A program made the position numbers and the translations under genes. Under the pieces are notes generated by a model, which worked only from the letters and a program-made list of their open reading frames with translations, was not told the DNA's origin and did not search any database. Positions 8,207 through 17,237 of a stretch of DNA of 49,482 bases are shown one piece after another. The DNA is from a virus. How positions within the stretch are numbered: the stretch's first letter is position 1; each line of letters starts with the position of its first letter. The stretch is from IMG/VR virus record IMGVR_UViG_3300031885_000025, positions 1 to 49,482 of that record; one strand, 5' to 3'.

Positions 8207-10738
8207 ATGTCTCCAAACATACCGGGTTTTATTGGTACAGCGATGCCGCAGGTTGCCACAAGAGTAAGAACCCTTCAACGAGCGCTTTCGATTCCTGGCG
8301 GTCTGAGAATCCTCAGCATCGTAGGCGAAGGCCGGCGCGAAGAGATTATAGTTGACGCCGCCGAGGGCGGCGGAGCAGATGGATGGAATCCCTCTTTCAC
8401 CGCAGCTTCTGATGGATATGGTAGGTTTTTCAAGACTTCCTATTATCCACTGGTGGAAAACCGCACTTCACTCCTGCTCAATGGCAGCTCCCTTAGAGTT
8501 CTAGAGGGTGCGATTGACGGTACTGATTTCCCGTCTGAATATGACGCAAGGCTTGATATTGACCTGGGACACATCGAGCTTCAGAAAGCATCATTAGTTC
8601 CATATGGTCTCGAATATTATTCTAGAGGCGCTGGTAACCAGGGTGATGGTTATCTTATGAATATTACTTTGGTAGATACCAATGCTCCAGCCGAACTGTG
8701 GACAATTAGATGCGTAAATACACTAAAAGATAGTCATGGTGCTCCTATTAGAGGTCAAGCTACTTTCGTTGCTACTGGCAGCGTAAGTGGTCAACTTCGT
8801 GACGCGTTTGGACAGCCATACATTTGGAAGAGCAATGGTTATGTCGTTAGTAATGGGGTCATTTCCTTTGCCGTGCTAAATCCTACTGGTAATGTTATTC
8901 AGGTGGGTGACAGATTTTCGGCACAAATTCAAAGCAGGGTGCTAAAAACCAAAGATAGTCTAGAAGCTAGATATATCGCCACTCTTGATATTAACGACCC
9001 AGAAACATTTACAGATCCCGAAACACTTTTTAAGAAGCATGGAACACCCAGCACAGAAAATACGCTTTCTCTTGGAGCGCAGATGGCGTTTGAAAATGGG
9101 GCGACGAGTGTACTCGCAATCCAGGCCAAACCACCTCTTCCAAGACGGACCTCCGAAATTGTTCTGCCAGTATATGATTCAGTCACTGGAGAGGGTGGAG
9201 CTACTGGTAATGACGATCCAGAAGACTTGATTTTCTACATTGATGCGCCTGGAAAGCCAGACACCGATACCCAGGTTCATTTCTTTGTGATTGGAACTGA
9301 TGGCACGGAACAGCAGATTTTTCCAAACAAGGTGGATTTCTACGATCCAACCATCACTGCGGCGTTCTCAGTCTATGAACAGACAGGCGTTGCTACAACA
9401 CTGGAACACGAGTTTATGGATCCAGCTCAGAGTGGTCATGTCTATAGCTATACGGTGGTTTCTAACTCGTTGGTAGAATTCACTAGTAATGATGGATATG
9501 TCAATCCGACAGGAATGTCACAAGGTACTTTTTATAGTCCAAGTGCTAGTTTTGACGTTGAAGATGTCGGCAAGTATATATCTATACATCACACCGTCGC
9601 TCCGAATGAGGGCAGATGGACGATTGCTAGCATTGTTGATCAAAACACAGTGCGTATCGGCAGGTCTAGTGGTAACTTCGTTGCTCAGCATAGTTTAAGT
9701 TGGCAATTAGTTGCTACTGTAGGCACAAGTCAGACAATTTTACTGACAGAGGATCTAGCTCTGGCATTGCATCAAGGACTGAAGGTAACATATATTGACC
9801 AGAAAGATGCCGATTTCTATGATGCGAATTGGTTTGAGTCGCTGGAAAAACTCGAGACACAGGATGTGCAAATTGTCGTTGCATTGCCAACACAGACATT
9901 TTCGGCAATTCAACAGGCTTTTCGTGTGCATGTTGAGCGAATGTCTACAACCTATTACAAGCGCGAACGAGTACTTATTACTGGCGCCCTTGATGGGTTA
10001 ACACCTGATAATGTGACTGGTGTTTCAGACGCGGCCGTCGAAGATATCGGCATATTAGAAGGCATCCAGGGAGATGATCCTGAAGAAGTGCTTGCAGCTA
10101 ATATAGAGGACCTAGTTGATTATGATGTGAAAACTAGTTACGGTGATACATTCCGTGTAATCTATATGTATCCCGATGAGATCGTGCGAGTAATTAATGG
10201 TAGCCGAGAATTGATTCCGGGTTACTATATGGCAGCTGCTGCTGGTGGTTGGTTTGGTGGTCAGCCAAATATCGCGATGCCACTCACTTTTAAGATCCTT
10301 GTCGGATTCACGATTCTAAACAACAGGATCTACAAAGAGACAGTGCTTAACAGCCTCGCTGATAGTGGAATCTGCGTTGTACAGCCAGTCACTGGCGGTG
10401 GACAGGTGCTGTGGGGCAAGACAACAACACAAAGTGGGGCACCAGAAGAGGAAGAGGCTTCCATCGTCTTTATTCGCGATCAGCTTGCACGTACATTCCG
10501 CAGGGTGCTGAAAAGCTTCATTGGTAACCCCGAGGATCCTACATTGATCCCGTCGTTGACAGCGAAATCAATTTCTCTACTAAATGCTTTTGTGGCACAG
10601 AATCTCATTACGGCGTATAGAAACCTATCTGTGTCCAGGGACAGTGTGGAGCCAAGACAATATAATATAGTAGTCGAGGCACAGCCTAACTATCCCGTAA
10701 ATTGGATTTTTGTAGACATCAGCGTCGGTCTTTTCTAA
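8207..10738 (+). CDS. Contractile tail sheath protein
   Basis: An 843-aa protein. The ATG sits 6 bases after a strong GGGAGGA site. The C-terminal ~115 residues (from about 731) are the conserved sheath core: a VLWGKTT/QSGAPEEEE-type stretch, a helix rich in Arg (IRDQLARTFRRVLKSFIG), then VSRDSVEP and a final strand ending in WIFVDISVGLF. The N-terminus (IPGFIGTA...) also fits the family. The middle (about residues 380-540) is an extra, sheath-surface-type insertion, making the protein longer than the ~660 aa of T4 gp18. It polymerises around the tail tube and contracts during infection. Function is confident; the exact domain boundaries are not. Confidence 0.93.
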   Translation: MSPNIPGFIGTAMPQVATRVRTLQRALSIPGGLRILSIVGEGRREEIIVDAAEGGGADGWNPSFTAASDGYGRFFKTSYYPLVENRTSLLLNGSSLRVLEGAIDGTDFPSEYDARLDIDLGHIELQKASLVPYGLEYYSRGAGNQGDGYLMNITLVDTNAPAELWTIRCVNTLKDSHGAPIRGQATFVATGSVSGQLRDAFGQPYIWKSNGYVVSNGVISFAVLNPTGNVIQVGDRFSAQIQSRVLKTKDSLEARYIATLDINDPETFTDPETLFKKHGTPSTENTLSLGAQMAFENGATSVLAIQAKPPLPRRTSEIVLPVYDSVTGEGGATGNDDPEDLIFYIDAPGKPDTDTQVHFFVIGTDGTEQQIFPNKVDFYDPTITAAFSVYEQTGVATTLEHEFMDPAQSGHVYSYTVVSNSLVEFTSNDGYVNPTGMSQGTFYSPSASFDVEDVGKYISIHHTVAPNEGRWTIASIVDQNTVRIGRSSGNFVAQHSLSWQLVATVGTSQTILLTEDLALALHQGLKVTYIDQKDADFYDANWFESLEKLETQDVQIVVALPTQTFSAIQQAFRVHVERMSTTYYKRERVLITGALDGLTPDNVTGVSDAAVEDIGILEGIQGDDPEEVLAANIEDLVDYDVKTSYGDTFRVIYMYPDEIVRVINGSRELIPGYYMAAAAGGWFGGQPNIAMPLTFKILVGFTILNNRIYKETVLNSLADSGICVVQPVTGGGQVLWGKTTTQSGAPEEEEASIVFIRDQLARTFRRVLKSFIGNPEDPTLIPSLTAKSISLLNAFVAQNLITAYRNLSVSRDSVEPRQYNIVVEAQPNYPVNWIFVDISVGLF

Positions 10739-10753
10739 ACGAATAGGACGGCT

Positions 10754-11929
10754 ATGAAAGCACAATGTTATAGAAATGGTAAAATTCCTGGTAGGGGTGG
10801 ATATGGAATTAATGATGATGAATTGAAATGTTTGTTTGAAACAAACATAACAATCGTCGAGATAGCGAAACAGATGGATATTTCTCAATGGACGGTATTG
10901 AAGCATCTTAAAAAGCTTGGTTTGAGACGCACCATACGACACTTTATTACAAATCCAGATTTTTTCAATATAATGACACCTGAAAACAGTTATTGGGGTG
11001 GTTTTATAGCAGCGGATGGATGTGTTAGTCGCAATGCACTTGAAATAGAATTGTCGATAATAGATGCTGAACATCTAAAAACTATATGTAAATTTGTTGG
11101 CAGAGATGATTCTTTATTTTTTCGAAAACGATATAGAAATGGAAAAATTTTTGAATATGCCAGTGTAAGTGTTTTGTCAGCAAAGATTATTGAGGATTTG
11201 TTTAAAAATTTCAACATTGTGCCGTGTAAATCACTTATTTTACAGCCTCCCGATTTGCCGCGATGTTTACGACGCCATTTCATTCGTGGATATTTTGACG
11301 GTGATGGATCTATAGGATGGCACAAGCATAATAGAACGATACGATTGAATTTCGCATCTGGTTCTAAAGTCTTTCTTGAGTGGATCTGGGATACAATTCG
11401 TGAAGAGCTTGGATGTCTTGGACAGCGCAGTATTGGATATAGTAAAGATTCAAAAACCAAAACATTGAGTCTGTCTGGGGATGCCGCCATACGAATATTT
11501 GAATGGATGTATGAAGATGGCGGAGAGGGGTTGTGTTTAGAGCGCAAACTAAAAATATTCAAAAAGTTAAAAGTCAGGCTTCAGGAAAAGCGAGACAAAC
11601 GAACAGCAAAACGGCAAAACATAGTCCAGGAAATGGTAGAACTGTATAAGCAGGGAATGTCATATAAAGAGGTTGCTGAAATTCTTGGTGTTACTCGTGA
11701 AAAAGTGACATATTACATGAAAAGCACGGACATTCCCAAACATATCAAAAAGACTGATAGTATTGCAGGACAAAAGCTTAAAGCAAGAGATCAGGAAATG
11801 TTGTCTGCGTATGTGTCTGGTGAAACAGTTGACTCTCTTTCTTTAAAATTTGGAATATGTAAATCGTCTGTATGGGTAGCATTAAGTAGAACTAAAAAAC
11901 AAAACAATGGCATATCCAAAAACACATAG
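10754..11929 (+). CDS. LAGLIDADG homing endonuclease with HTH domains (copy 1)
   Basis: A 391-aa protein. The two LAGLIDADG helices are visible at about residues 78-90 (SYWGGFIAADGCV) and 176-188 (HFIRGYFDGDGSI), each ending in the acidic residue that binds the metal. Helix-turn-helix segments lie at about 32-57, 295-325 and 350-382 and presumably recognise the target site. The gene sits between the sheath and the first tail-tube gene, and its last 23 bases overlap the tube gene's start. It is a paralogue of the LAGLIDADG gene at 12506: both share the stretch FN/SIIP.KSL.LQPP before motif 2 and the SGSK motif after it. Both flanking structural genes are intact, so it is free-standing rather than intron-borne. 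Confidence 0.92.
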   Translation: MKAQCYRNGKIPGRGGYGINDDELKCLFETNITIVEIAKQMDISQWTVLKHLKKLGLRRTIRHFITNPDFFNIMTPENSYWGGFIAADGCVSRNALEIELSIIDAEHLKTICKFVGRDDSLFFRKRYRNGKIFEYASVSVLSAKIIEDLFKNFNIVPCKSLILQPPDLPRCLRRHFIRGYFDGDGSIGWHKHNRTIRLNFASGSKVFLEWIWDTIREELGCLGQRSIGYSKDSKTKTLSLSGDAAIRIFEWMYEDGGEGLCLERKLKIFKKLKVRLQEKRDKRTAKRQNIVQEMVELYKQGMSYKEVAEILGVTREKVTYYMKSTDIPKHIKKTDSIAGQKLKARDQEMLSAYVSGETVDSLSLKFGICKSSVWVALSRTKKQNNGISKNT

Positions 11930-12497
11930 TCTGCTTGATTCACAAATTAGTACTGCGCTTTCTACGCAGATTGTGGTGAAAGTTGGGGGAACGACCGTCG
12001 GCGCAATACAGAGTATAACTTTCCCCCAAGCTAGGGATATGAATGTGTTTGAGGAAATAGGAACGGAAGGTATTGTGGAAGTGTGTCCGAAAGGTGCCAC
12101 TAAAATCACCGTTACTGTTGAAAGACTTGTATTTGATGGATTACGTCTTCCAGAGGCATTTGCTAGGGGCTTTGTAAATATTCAAGCACAAAGATATCCA
12201 TTTGATATACAGATAATCGACACATCGAATGGAGAAAGTAACCAAGCGGCCATCGTCACTACGATACATGGATGTTGGTTTAAGAGCTATGCTCCAACGA
12301 TAACAGCAAATGCTTTCATTATTTCGGAAAGAGCTGAATTGCAAGCCGAAAAGATGACAACATCTCAGGGCGGTCATAGTGCGGTTTATGGTGGACGAAG
12401 AGGCATAGCATTCGATTACGATACGGCCGAAAGAAACACTGATAAAGATGGAAGAGTTGGAAGGCTTGATTCGGCCGGTTTTGCACTAAAGATATAA
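11907..12497 (+). CDS. Tail tube protein, paralogue 1
   Basis: A 196-aa protein in the usual size range for tail-tube subunits (T4 gp19 is ~163 aa). It follows the sheath, is beta-rich, and shares long blocks with the protein at 13457: ISTxLSTQI, VGAIQSI, the LRLPEAFARGF segment, PFDIQ and CWF. Tube subunits stack as hexameric rings inside the sheath. The start codon lies inside the last codons of the upstream endonuclease gene and I see no good ribosome site before it, so translation is probably coupled to that gene. That is odd for a protein needed in high copy number and suggests that the endonuclease insertion displaced the original site. Confidence 0.85.
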   Translation: MAYPKTHSLLDSQISTALSTQIVVKVGGTTVGAIQSITFPQARDMNVFEEIGTEGIVEVCPKGATKITVTVERLVFDGLRLPEAFARGFVNIQAQRYPFDIQIIDTSNGESNQAAIVTTIHGCWFKSYAPTITANAFIISERAELQAEKMTTSQGGHSAVYGGRRGIAFDYDTAERNTDKDGRVGRLDSAGFALKI

Positions 12498-12505
12498 GGG
12501 TGGTA

Positions 12506-13453
12506 ATGAGACACGAAATTGACCAGGATATGGTATTGTCAATGTATGCGGCTGGTGCTGGTTCAACGACTATTGCCAAAACGCTCGGCGCACCAAAACA
12601 TGCTGTCATCTATGTTTTGAAGAGAAATTATATAAAACTAAGGGGAGTCACAGCAGACAGAACGAAAACAGACACTGATTTAATTGTTAAGCTGTATGAA
12701 AGTGGCAAATCATGTGATCATATATCTTCTCTTATTGGCATTAAGGCTTGTACGGTTCGCAATAGACTTTTGAAAAATAATATTCAGATGAAATCTAGAG
12801 GTATGTATAGACAGATTTCGGTAGATGATAATGCTTTTTCTGAACTGACGCCTTCTTCGTGTTATTGGGCGGGATTTATTGCGGCTGATGGGAATGTCCA
12901 GCAGGGAAACTACCTCAATATTAAGCTTAAAGGTATTGATGCTAAACATCTTGAGAAATTCGGTCAGTTCTCAAAATTCGATGGTAATGTGTCGATTCGA
13001 CACAATGAAAAGTGGGATTACTGTAAGATAGCTTTCAGATCCAGAAAAATAGTTGATGATTTATGTGAAAACTTTAGTATAATTCCAAACAAGAGCTTGG
13101 TGTTGCAGCCACCACATATAGACGACCTCGAATTGATCAGGCATTTTATTAGAGGATATTTCGATGGTGATGGATGTTTTTATTTTGGCACAAAAAGGAA
13201 AGTAATGTCTTTTGAGATTTATTCTGGGTCAAAAGATATGGTAGTTTGGATTCTTGATAATATTAAAAAATGTGTTAAGGTAGGAAATCCCTCAGTTTCC
13301 AGAAAAGGCAAAAATGTTTATAGATTTCAGTTTTGTGGTAACAGACAGGTTGTTAGAATTATGGAATGGTTATATTGGGACAATAATAATGATTACTTGG
13401 ATAGGAAATATATTAAGTTTTTTAGTAGTTTAGATCCAAACAGGAGGGCCTAA
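12506..13453 (+). CDS. LAGLIDADG homing endonuclease with HTH domains (copy 2)
   Basis: A 315-aa protein. I chose ATG 12506, 5-6 bases after AAGGGTGG; an in-frame GTG at 12500 is possible. LAGLIDADG helices lie at about residues 118-130 (CYWAGFIAADGNV) and 212-224 (HFIRGYFDGDGCF). Two helix-turn-helix segments are at about 8-45 and 58-97, where copy 1 has one N-terminal HTH and two C-terminal ones, so the DNA-recognition modules have been shuffled. It sits exactly between the two tail-tube genes and provides the CAGGAGG ribosome site of the second. Motifs look intact, so it is probably an active or recently active free-standing homing endonuclease. Confidence 0.92.
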   Translation: MRHEIDQDMVLSMYAAGAGSTTIAKTLGAPKHAVIYVLKRNYIKLRGVTADRTKTDTDLIVKLYESGKSCDHISSLIGIKACTVRNRLLKNNIQMKSRGMYRQISVDDNAFSELTPSSCYWAGFIAADGNVQQGNYLNIKLKGIDAKHLEKFGQFSKFDGNVSIRHNEKWDYCKIAFRSRKIVDDLCENFSIIPNKSLVLQPPHIDDLELIRHFIRGYFDGDGCFYFGTKRKVMSFEIYSGSKDMVVWILDNIKKCVKVGNPSVSRKGKNVYRFQFCGNRQVVRIMEWLYWDNNNDYLDRKYIKFFSSLDPNRRA

Positions 13454-13456
13454 AAT

Positions 13457-14098
13457 ATGTCCGGGACTTATCCACTGACGGGGTCAACACTTAATTCCAG
13501 CATTTCTACTGGATTGAGTACGCAAATCCTAATAAAAGTTGAGAGCGAGACGGTTGGTGCGATTCAGAGCATCGATATAAATCACACTCGCGGACTTGAG
13601 AGGGTAAAAGAAGTTGGTACGGATGGCGTTATAGAGATCGTGCCTAACAAAGCAACCGAATATAGTATATCGGTAACACGCATTGTGTTCGACCGGCTTC
13701 GCCTACCCGAAGCGTTTGCTAGGGGTTTTATGAATATCAAATCACAGCTACTGCCATTCGATATTCAAGTAATTGATCGCACAAATGGTGATGGTGATGC
13801 AGCGATTGTACATACTCTTAGTAGGTGTTGGTTTAATGATTACAAACCATCTTATAAGGCTGATAGTTTCATTCTTCAAGAGACGGCCTCTCTGTGGTGT
13901 GAAGATATCAGCACTACTTTAGGAACCAGCCAGAATAGTGCAGTTCAGGGTGGGGCTCGTGGCGTCAATTATCAGATAAATGATCGTGAGCGTCAGACTG
14001 ATACTGGAGCAGGTGGCACTTCTACTAGCGGTGGCAGTGGTGGTGGATTTAGAGGCACTATGGATGTTTCTGATATTGTAAAGGCGGCTTTTAAGTAA
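13457..14098 (+). CDS. Tail tube protein, paralogue 2
   Basis: A 213-aa paralogue of the tube protein at 11907, aligned along nearly the whole length (shared VGAIQSI, VGTDG/IGTEG, LRLPEAFARGF, PFDIQ, CWF, and RG before the tail). The C-terminus carries an extra Gly/Ser/Thr-rich linker (about residues 187-202) and a short helix, absent in paralogue 1. Its ATG follows a strong CAGGAGG site. One protein may be the bulk tube and the other a specialised ring (initiator or terminator), or the tube may be mixed. The stronger ribosome site argues that this copy is the more abundant. A hairpin terminator follows at 14121-14143. Confidence 0.88.
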   Translation: MSGTYPLTGSTLNSSISTGLSTQILIKVESETVGAIQSIDINHTRGLERVKEVGTDGVIEIVPNKATEYSISVTRIVFDRLRLPEAFARGFMNIKSQLLPFDIQVIDRTNGDGDAAIVHTLSRCWFNDYKPSYKADSFILQETASLWCEDISTTLGTSQNSAVQGGARGVNYQINDRERQTDTGAGGTSTSGGSGGGFRGTMDVSDIVKAAFK

Positions 14099-14120
14099 GA
14101 TTTTATGATTGTGTTTTTGA

Positions 14121-14150
14121 CAAGGGAGAATTCTTCTCCCTTGTATATTT
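14121..14150 (+). terminator. Hairpin terminator after the tail-tube genes
   Basis: CAAGGGAGAA at 14121-14130 pairs perfectly with TTCTCCCTTG at 14134-14143 around a 3-base loop (10-bp stem), followed by TATATTT. It lies 22 bases after the tube stop, in a 124-base gap. The U-tract is short, so it may be an attenuator or an mRNA 3'-end stabiliser that keeps sheath/tube messages abundant relative to the downstream genes. Confidence 0.65.
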
Positions 14151-14222
14151 CCCTCCCTTGGAACCAAGAATGGAAGATCCTTTGAAAATCGAATTTTTAC
14201 AAACCCAAATTGAGGTGTAATT

Positions 14223-14687
14223 ATGGCAGAACTGTATCACGGTACTTTTGGTGTATCAGGTAGCAAAAAAGAACAACCAGCTCCTGAAATTCAAAAGTCT
14301 AAAATGAATGACATTGATTTAAGATCGCTGATTGAACTTGGCTGTGTTCGTGACGACATTACTATTGGGGACATCGTCTTTACGATGCGAACCTTGAATA
14401 TATCGGAACGACTAGAAACATTAAACTTTCTTGGAGATAGTTCGGACCCACAAAAGATGTTTGAGTTCAATATGCGAGTGTTAGCAATGTCTATTGAAGC
14501 GGCGAATGGCAGGAAACTAGAGACATTACATCCGAACCTTGAAAAGGGGATTGATCCGACTGTTTTAAAGAAAGAACTGATCATTGCGATGCAGCCCGCA
14601 GTGTTGAACAAACTTATGGATTTCTATGGAAAAATTGTTGAGCGAAGTGACGCCCAATTTTCGGCGGAGCAACTAAAAAACTCATAA
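14223..14687 (+). CDS. Tape-measure chaperone, short (G-like) form
   Basis: A 154-aa protein read in the zero frame. Size, predicted alpha-helical character and position between the tail tube and the tape measure match the tail assembly chaperones of the lambda gpG kind and their myovirus equivalents, which bind the tape-measure protein during tail assembly. A GAGGTG ribosome site precedes the ATG. The gene ends two codons after a slippery heptamer at 14675-14681, so most ribosomes should make this short form and a minority the long fusion described in the next entry. There is no sequence motif that identifies the family by eye; the call rests on context and the frameshift. Confidence 0.82.
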   Translation: MAELYHGTFGVSGSKKEQPAPEIQKSKMNDIDLRSLIELGCVRDDITIGDIVFTMRTLNISERLETLNFLGDSSDPQKMFEFNMRVLAMSIEAANGRKLETLHPNLEKGIDPTVLKKELIIAMQPAVLNKLMDFYGKIVERSDAQFSAEQLKNS

Positions 14688-15061
14688 AGGAGCCTGGGCA
14701 CCGACTCCGATGGAAACTAGTAAAGACATTTAAAGTTCCTGTACATCATGAGATGCTCCGTGATGTGAATGATGCCCAGCTGGTATGGTACCAGATGCAG
14801 ATGGCGCAGGACGATTTAGATAATTTCGAGACACTAAGGGATATAGCTGAATATAATTCAATGTTTGTAAATCCCGAAGGTGTGCAGAAAGTGCGAGAGG
14901 CTCGTGATAATACAAACTCTTATGCGACTTCTGATGATGAATTTGAGAAATTATTAGAAGAGCAGTTTGGTCGTAAAACTGGTCAGAAACCCAAGATTGA
15001 AGTGAATGATTATTTAGAGATGGATCTCGATGAAGTAAAATTTGTTCCATATGATGAATGA
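14223..15061 (+). CDS. Tape-measure chaperone, -1 frameshift fusion (GT-like) form
   Basis: The zero frame (14223-14681, 153 residues) joins the -1 frame (from base 14681 to the TGA at 15059-15061, 126 residues) to give about 279 aa. The -1 frame is open without a stop from before the slip site through 15061. An ATG at 14753 exists inside it, but it has no good ribosome site and would lose about 24 residues that are read through cleanly. The C-terminal part is acidic and helical with a Trp/Gln/Met-rich segment (about residues 185-195 of the fusion). This architecture, a short chaperone plus a low-frequency extended fusion directly before the tape measure, is conserved in tailed phages. Confidence 0.82.
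14675..14708 (+). promoter_or_regulatory. Programmed -1 ribosomal frameshift site
   Basis: The zero-frame codons CTA AAA AAC contain the canonical X XXY YYZ heptamer A AAA AAC at 14675-14681, two codons before the zero-frame stop (14685-14687). Seven bases downstream, GGAG (14689-14692) can pair with CTCC (14705-14708), and inner C-G and G-C pairs are possible, giving a modest stem-loop at the normal spacing for a stimulator. Slippage by one base leads into the open -1 frame that runs to 15061. Confidence 0.85.
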
Positions 15062-15074
15062 GGTGTGATTACTG

Positions 15075-17225
15075 ATGGCTGATGATCCCAAAATTCTAGA
15101 CCCAGCAAAAATACAAGAAAGTACTGCGGCTTTGACGAGTCAAACCAAAGCTGTAGAAGTAGACACTGACGCCAAGAGAAAAAATGCAGACGAAACAAGA
15201 AGGCAAAAAGAACAAGATTTAGAGGCTGCTGGCGCAAAAGAATTTTATACATCCAAAATTGGTGAACAAACAAAAGCTATGTTTGCGAGCGTATTGGGTT
15301 TTAAAGGCCTGGGAGAAAGTGTTAGTTCTGTTACTGGGATTTTAGAAAAGTTTGGTCTTTCAACGGCAATGGTTGGTACCCAACAGGGAAGGGCCCTTAT
15401 AAATCCCGTTTCTGAAAGTGGAGCTGCAGTAAGTGCGTTTAGTTCCAAGTTGGGCGAAATTAATGCGGGTTTAAAACAGTTGGTAGTGGTTCAAAACGTG
15501 GCCCGTCAATCTATTGTTATGCTTGGTGGAAGTCTTGCAGATGGTGATGCGGCAGCATCTAAATATCCAGACTCATTAAGAAAAATGGCTGGGATGTTGA
15601 GCATCTCTACCAAAGAACTTAACGATATGTCTACAACATTACGCGATGTCCCTGGCATGATGGACACCGTAAGTGGCAGTATGACTGGAATAGGAAATTT
15701 AACTAATATGGCCATAATGCCTATGGCCGTATTAGCTACCACCATGACGGCTTTTGGTATGAATGCACAACAATCCGCTGAGTTTGGAAGAAGGGGAATG
15801 TATGAATATGGCCAAAGCGCCGAACAGACTTTTAAACAAATTGGTTTAATGGCTGACGCTCAGAAACAAACTGGTATAAGTGGAAAAGTTGCTGTAGAAC
15901 AGATTGAACAGGCTAGTAAGGGATTGGCGATTTTTGGTCAAGGCTCGGCGGTAGCGGCAAGTACTTGGACAACTTTTCAAACGGCACTGAAAGGTAGTGG
16001 CGTACCAATTGGCGAAGTTGGTAAAATGGTGGCTGATCTCACTGGCAGTTTTGCTAATATGTCTTTACAGACAAAGGCGGCCATTAGTTCTTTTGGTGGA
16101 ATGGGTGGTGGTAAAACAGCACTTGGTGGTGCATTACAGATGGAAATTAATATGAGAACACCCGGTGGGCTCGAAAAAAATATGGATATGATGACTTCAA
16201 CACTTTCTAAGTTTGGTGGTGGTAAAATTATTACCTTACAAGAGGCGGCCAGCAATCCACAATTGGAATCACAATTTGTTGTTCAAAGGCAGATGCTTGG
16301 AAAGTTAAGTGGTATACAGAATACAGAACAGCAGAACAGAATCCTTGAGACTATGCAGAATGTTCAGCGAGGTGGAATGAGTCAGGTAGAAGGTGGTAAG
16401 TCTTTAGAAGATGCTTTTGAAAAAGGAAAAGATGTTCAGACCCAACAATTGACAGCTATTGAAAAAGGGTTTCAACTTACTCAGGCTGCCATTGGTAATT
16501 CAGCAGATAAGATAATTGAGGGTACTCAGGGATTGCTAACTGGTGGTGCTTCTCCTGAAGAGCGTGAAAGAGGTGCTGACAAAGGCGCTTCGCTTATTGG
16601 CAAAAGTTATGTTACTGGTGATAAATCTCAACGTGCACAGGGAATTGACACCACTGCAGATGTTTTTAAAAAACTTCTCAATACTCAGCAGAGTTCTATG
16701 GATATACAAAAAAAATCTGGGCCTTCTACAATGGATGTAGGTGATGTTTTAAATCCTAGTCGTCTTTTAAGTCGTCGAGGACTCCGATCTGATTCGGGAA
16801 TAGAAAAATTATCTCCTGAGGCGAAATTAGTACATCAGCCCACATATGCGGCAATATCACCAGCAGGTGGAAGGGTTGCGCGTCGTACACAATATGAGGG
16901 ATTGGCAACTGCCACAAAACCATCGGAAAGTCCACTTTTTAAAATTGTTGGCACATTACAAAAAAGTGATGACTCAAAAGTAAGGCTTATGGAGCAGATG
17001 CTTGCCACCTTACAACAGGGGGTTGGTAGGGAAATGCCGCAACTGACCACTTCAGAATTTACTTTAGCAAAGAGCGCAAAGGCGTCAACTTTGGGAGAAA
17101 CTGACAGCAGTGGAAAAGGCTCTGTCATTACGGTAAAGATCATAGGTGATGAAAAGAAGGTTATGGAGATGGTAACGGAAGCGTTATCAAAGAAATCTTT
17201 ATGGCCTATCGGACACACCGATTAG
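15075..17225 (+). CDS. Tape measure protein
   Basis: A 716-aa protein located right after the frameshifted chaperone, where the tape measure always lies. It is Ala/Gly/Met/Gln-rich and mostly helical, with a charged coiled-coil N-terminus (about residues 25-55), Gly-rich hydrophobic stretches in the middle (about 185-360) that could act in membrane insertion, and a helical C-terminal domain. In tailed phages the length of this protein sets tail length, at roughly 1.5 angstroms per residue, so a tail of the order of 100 nm would follow by that rule. No peptidase or lysozyme motif is seen. Confidence 0.85.
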   Translation: MADDPKILDPAKIQESTAALTSQTKAVEVDTDAKRKNADETRRQKEQDLEAAGAKEFYTSKIGEQTKAMFASVLGFKGLGESVSSVTGILEKFGLSTAMVGTQQGRALINPVSESGAAVSAFSSKLGEINAGLKQLVVVQNVARQSIVMLGGSLADGDAAASKYPDSLRKMAGMLSISTKELNDMSTTLRDVPGMMDTVSGSMTGIGNLTNMAIMPMAVLATTMTAFGMNAQQSAEFGRRGMYEYGQSAEQTFKQIGLMADAQKQTGISGKVAVEQIEQASKGLAIFGQGSAVAASTWTTFQTALKGSGVPIGEVGKMVADLTGSFANMSLQTKAAISSFGGMGGGKTALGGALQMEINMRTPGGLEKNMDMMTSTLSKFGGGKIITLQEAASNPQLESQFVVQRQMLGKLSGIQNTEQQNRILETMQNVQRGGMSQVEGGKSLEDAFEKGKDVQTQQLTAIEKGFQLTQAAIGNSADKIIEGTQGLLTGGASPEERERGADKGASLIGKSYVTGDKSQRAQGIDTTADVFKKLLNTQQSSMDIQKKSGPSTMDVGDVLNPSRLLSRRGLRSDSGIEKLSPEAKLVHQPTYAAISPAGGRVARRTQYEGLATATKPSESPLFKIVGTLQKSDDSKVRLMEQMLATLQQGVGREMPQLTTSEFTLAKSAKASTLGETDSSGKGSVITVKIIGDEKKVMEMVTEALSKKSLWPIGHTD

Positions 17226-17237
17226 GAGATTGGCATT

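Noticed and set aside
10739-13456. Group I introns carrying the LAGLIDADG genes
   Set aside because: Sheath and both tube genes are complete and separate reading frames, so nothing is interrupted; the endonucleases are free-standing.
14681-14752. Sequencing error or gene decay between the two chaperone frames
   Set aside because: The heptamer is in the exact phase for -1 slippage, the -1 frame is open and the gene order is that of known G/GT pairs, so programmed frameshifting explains it better.
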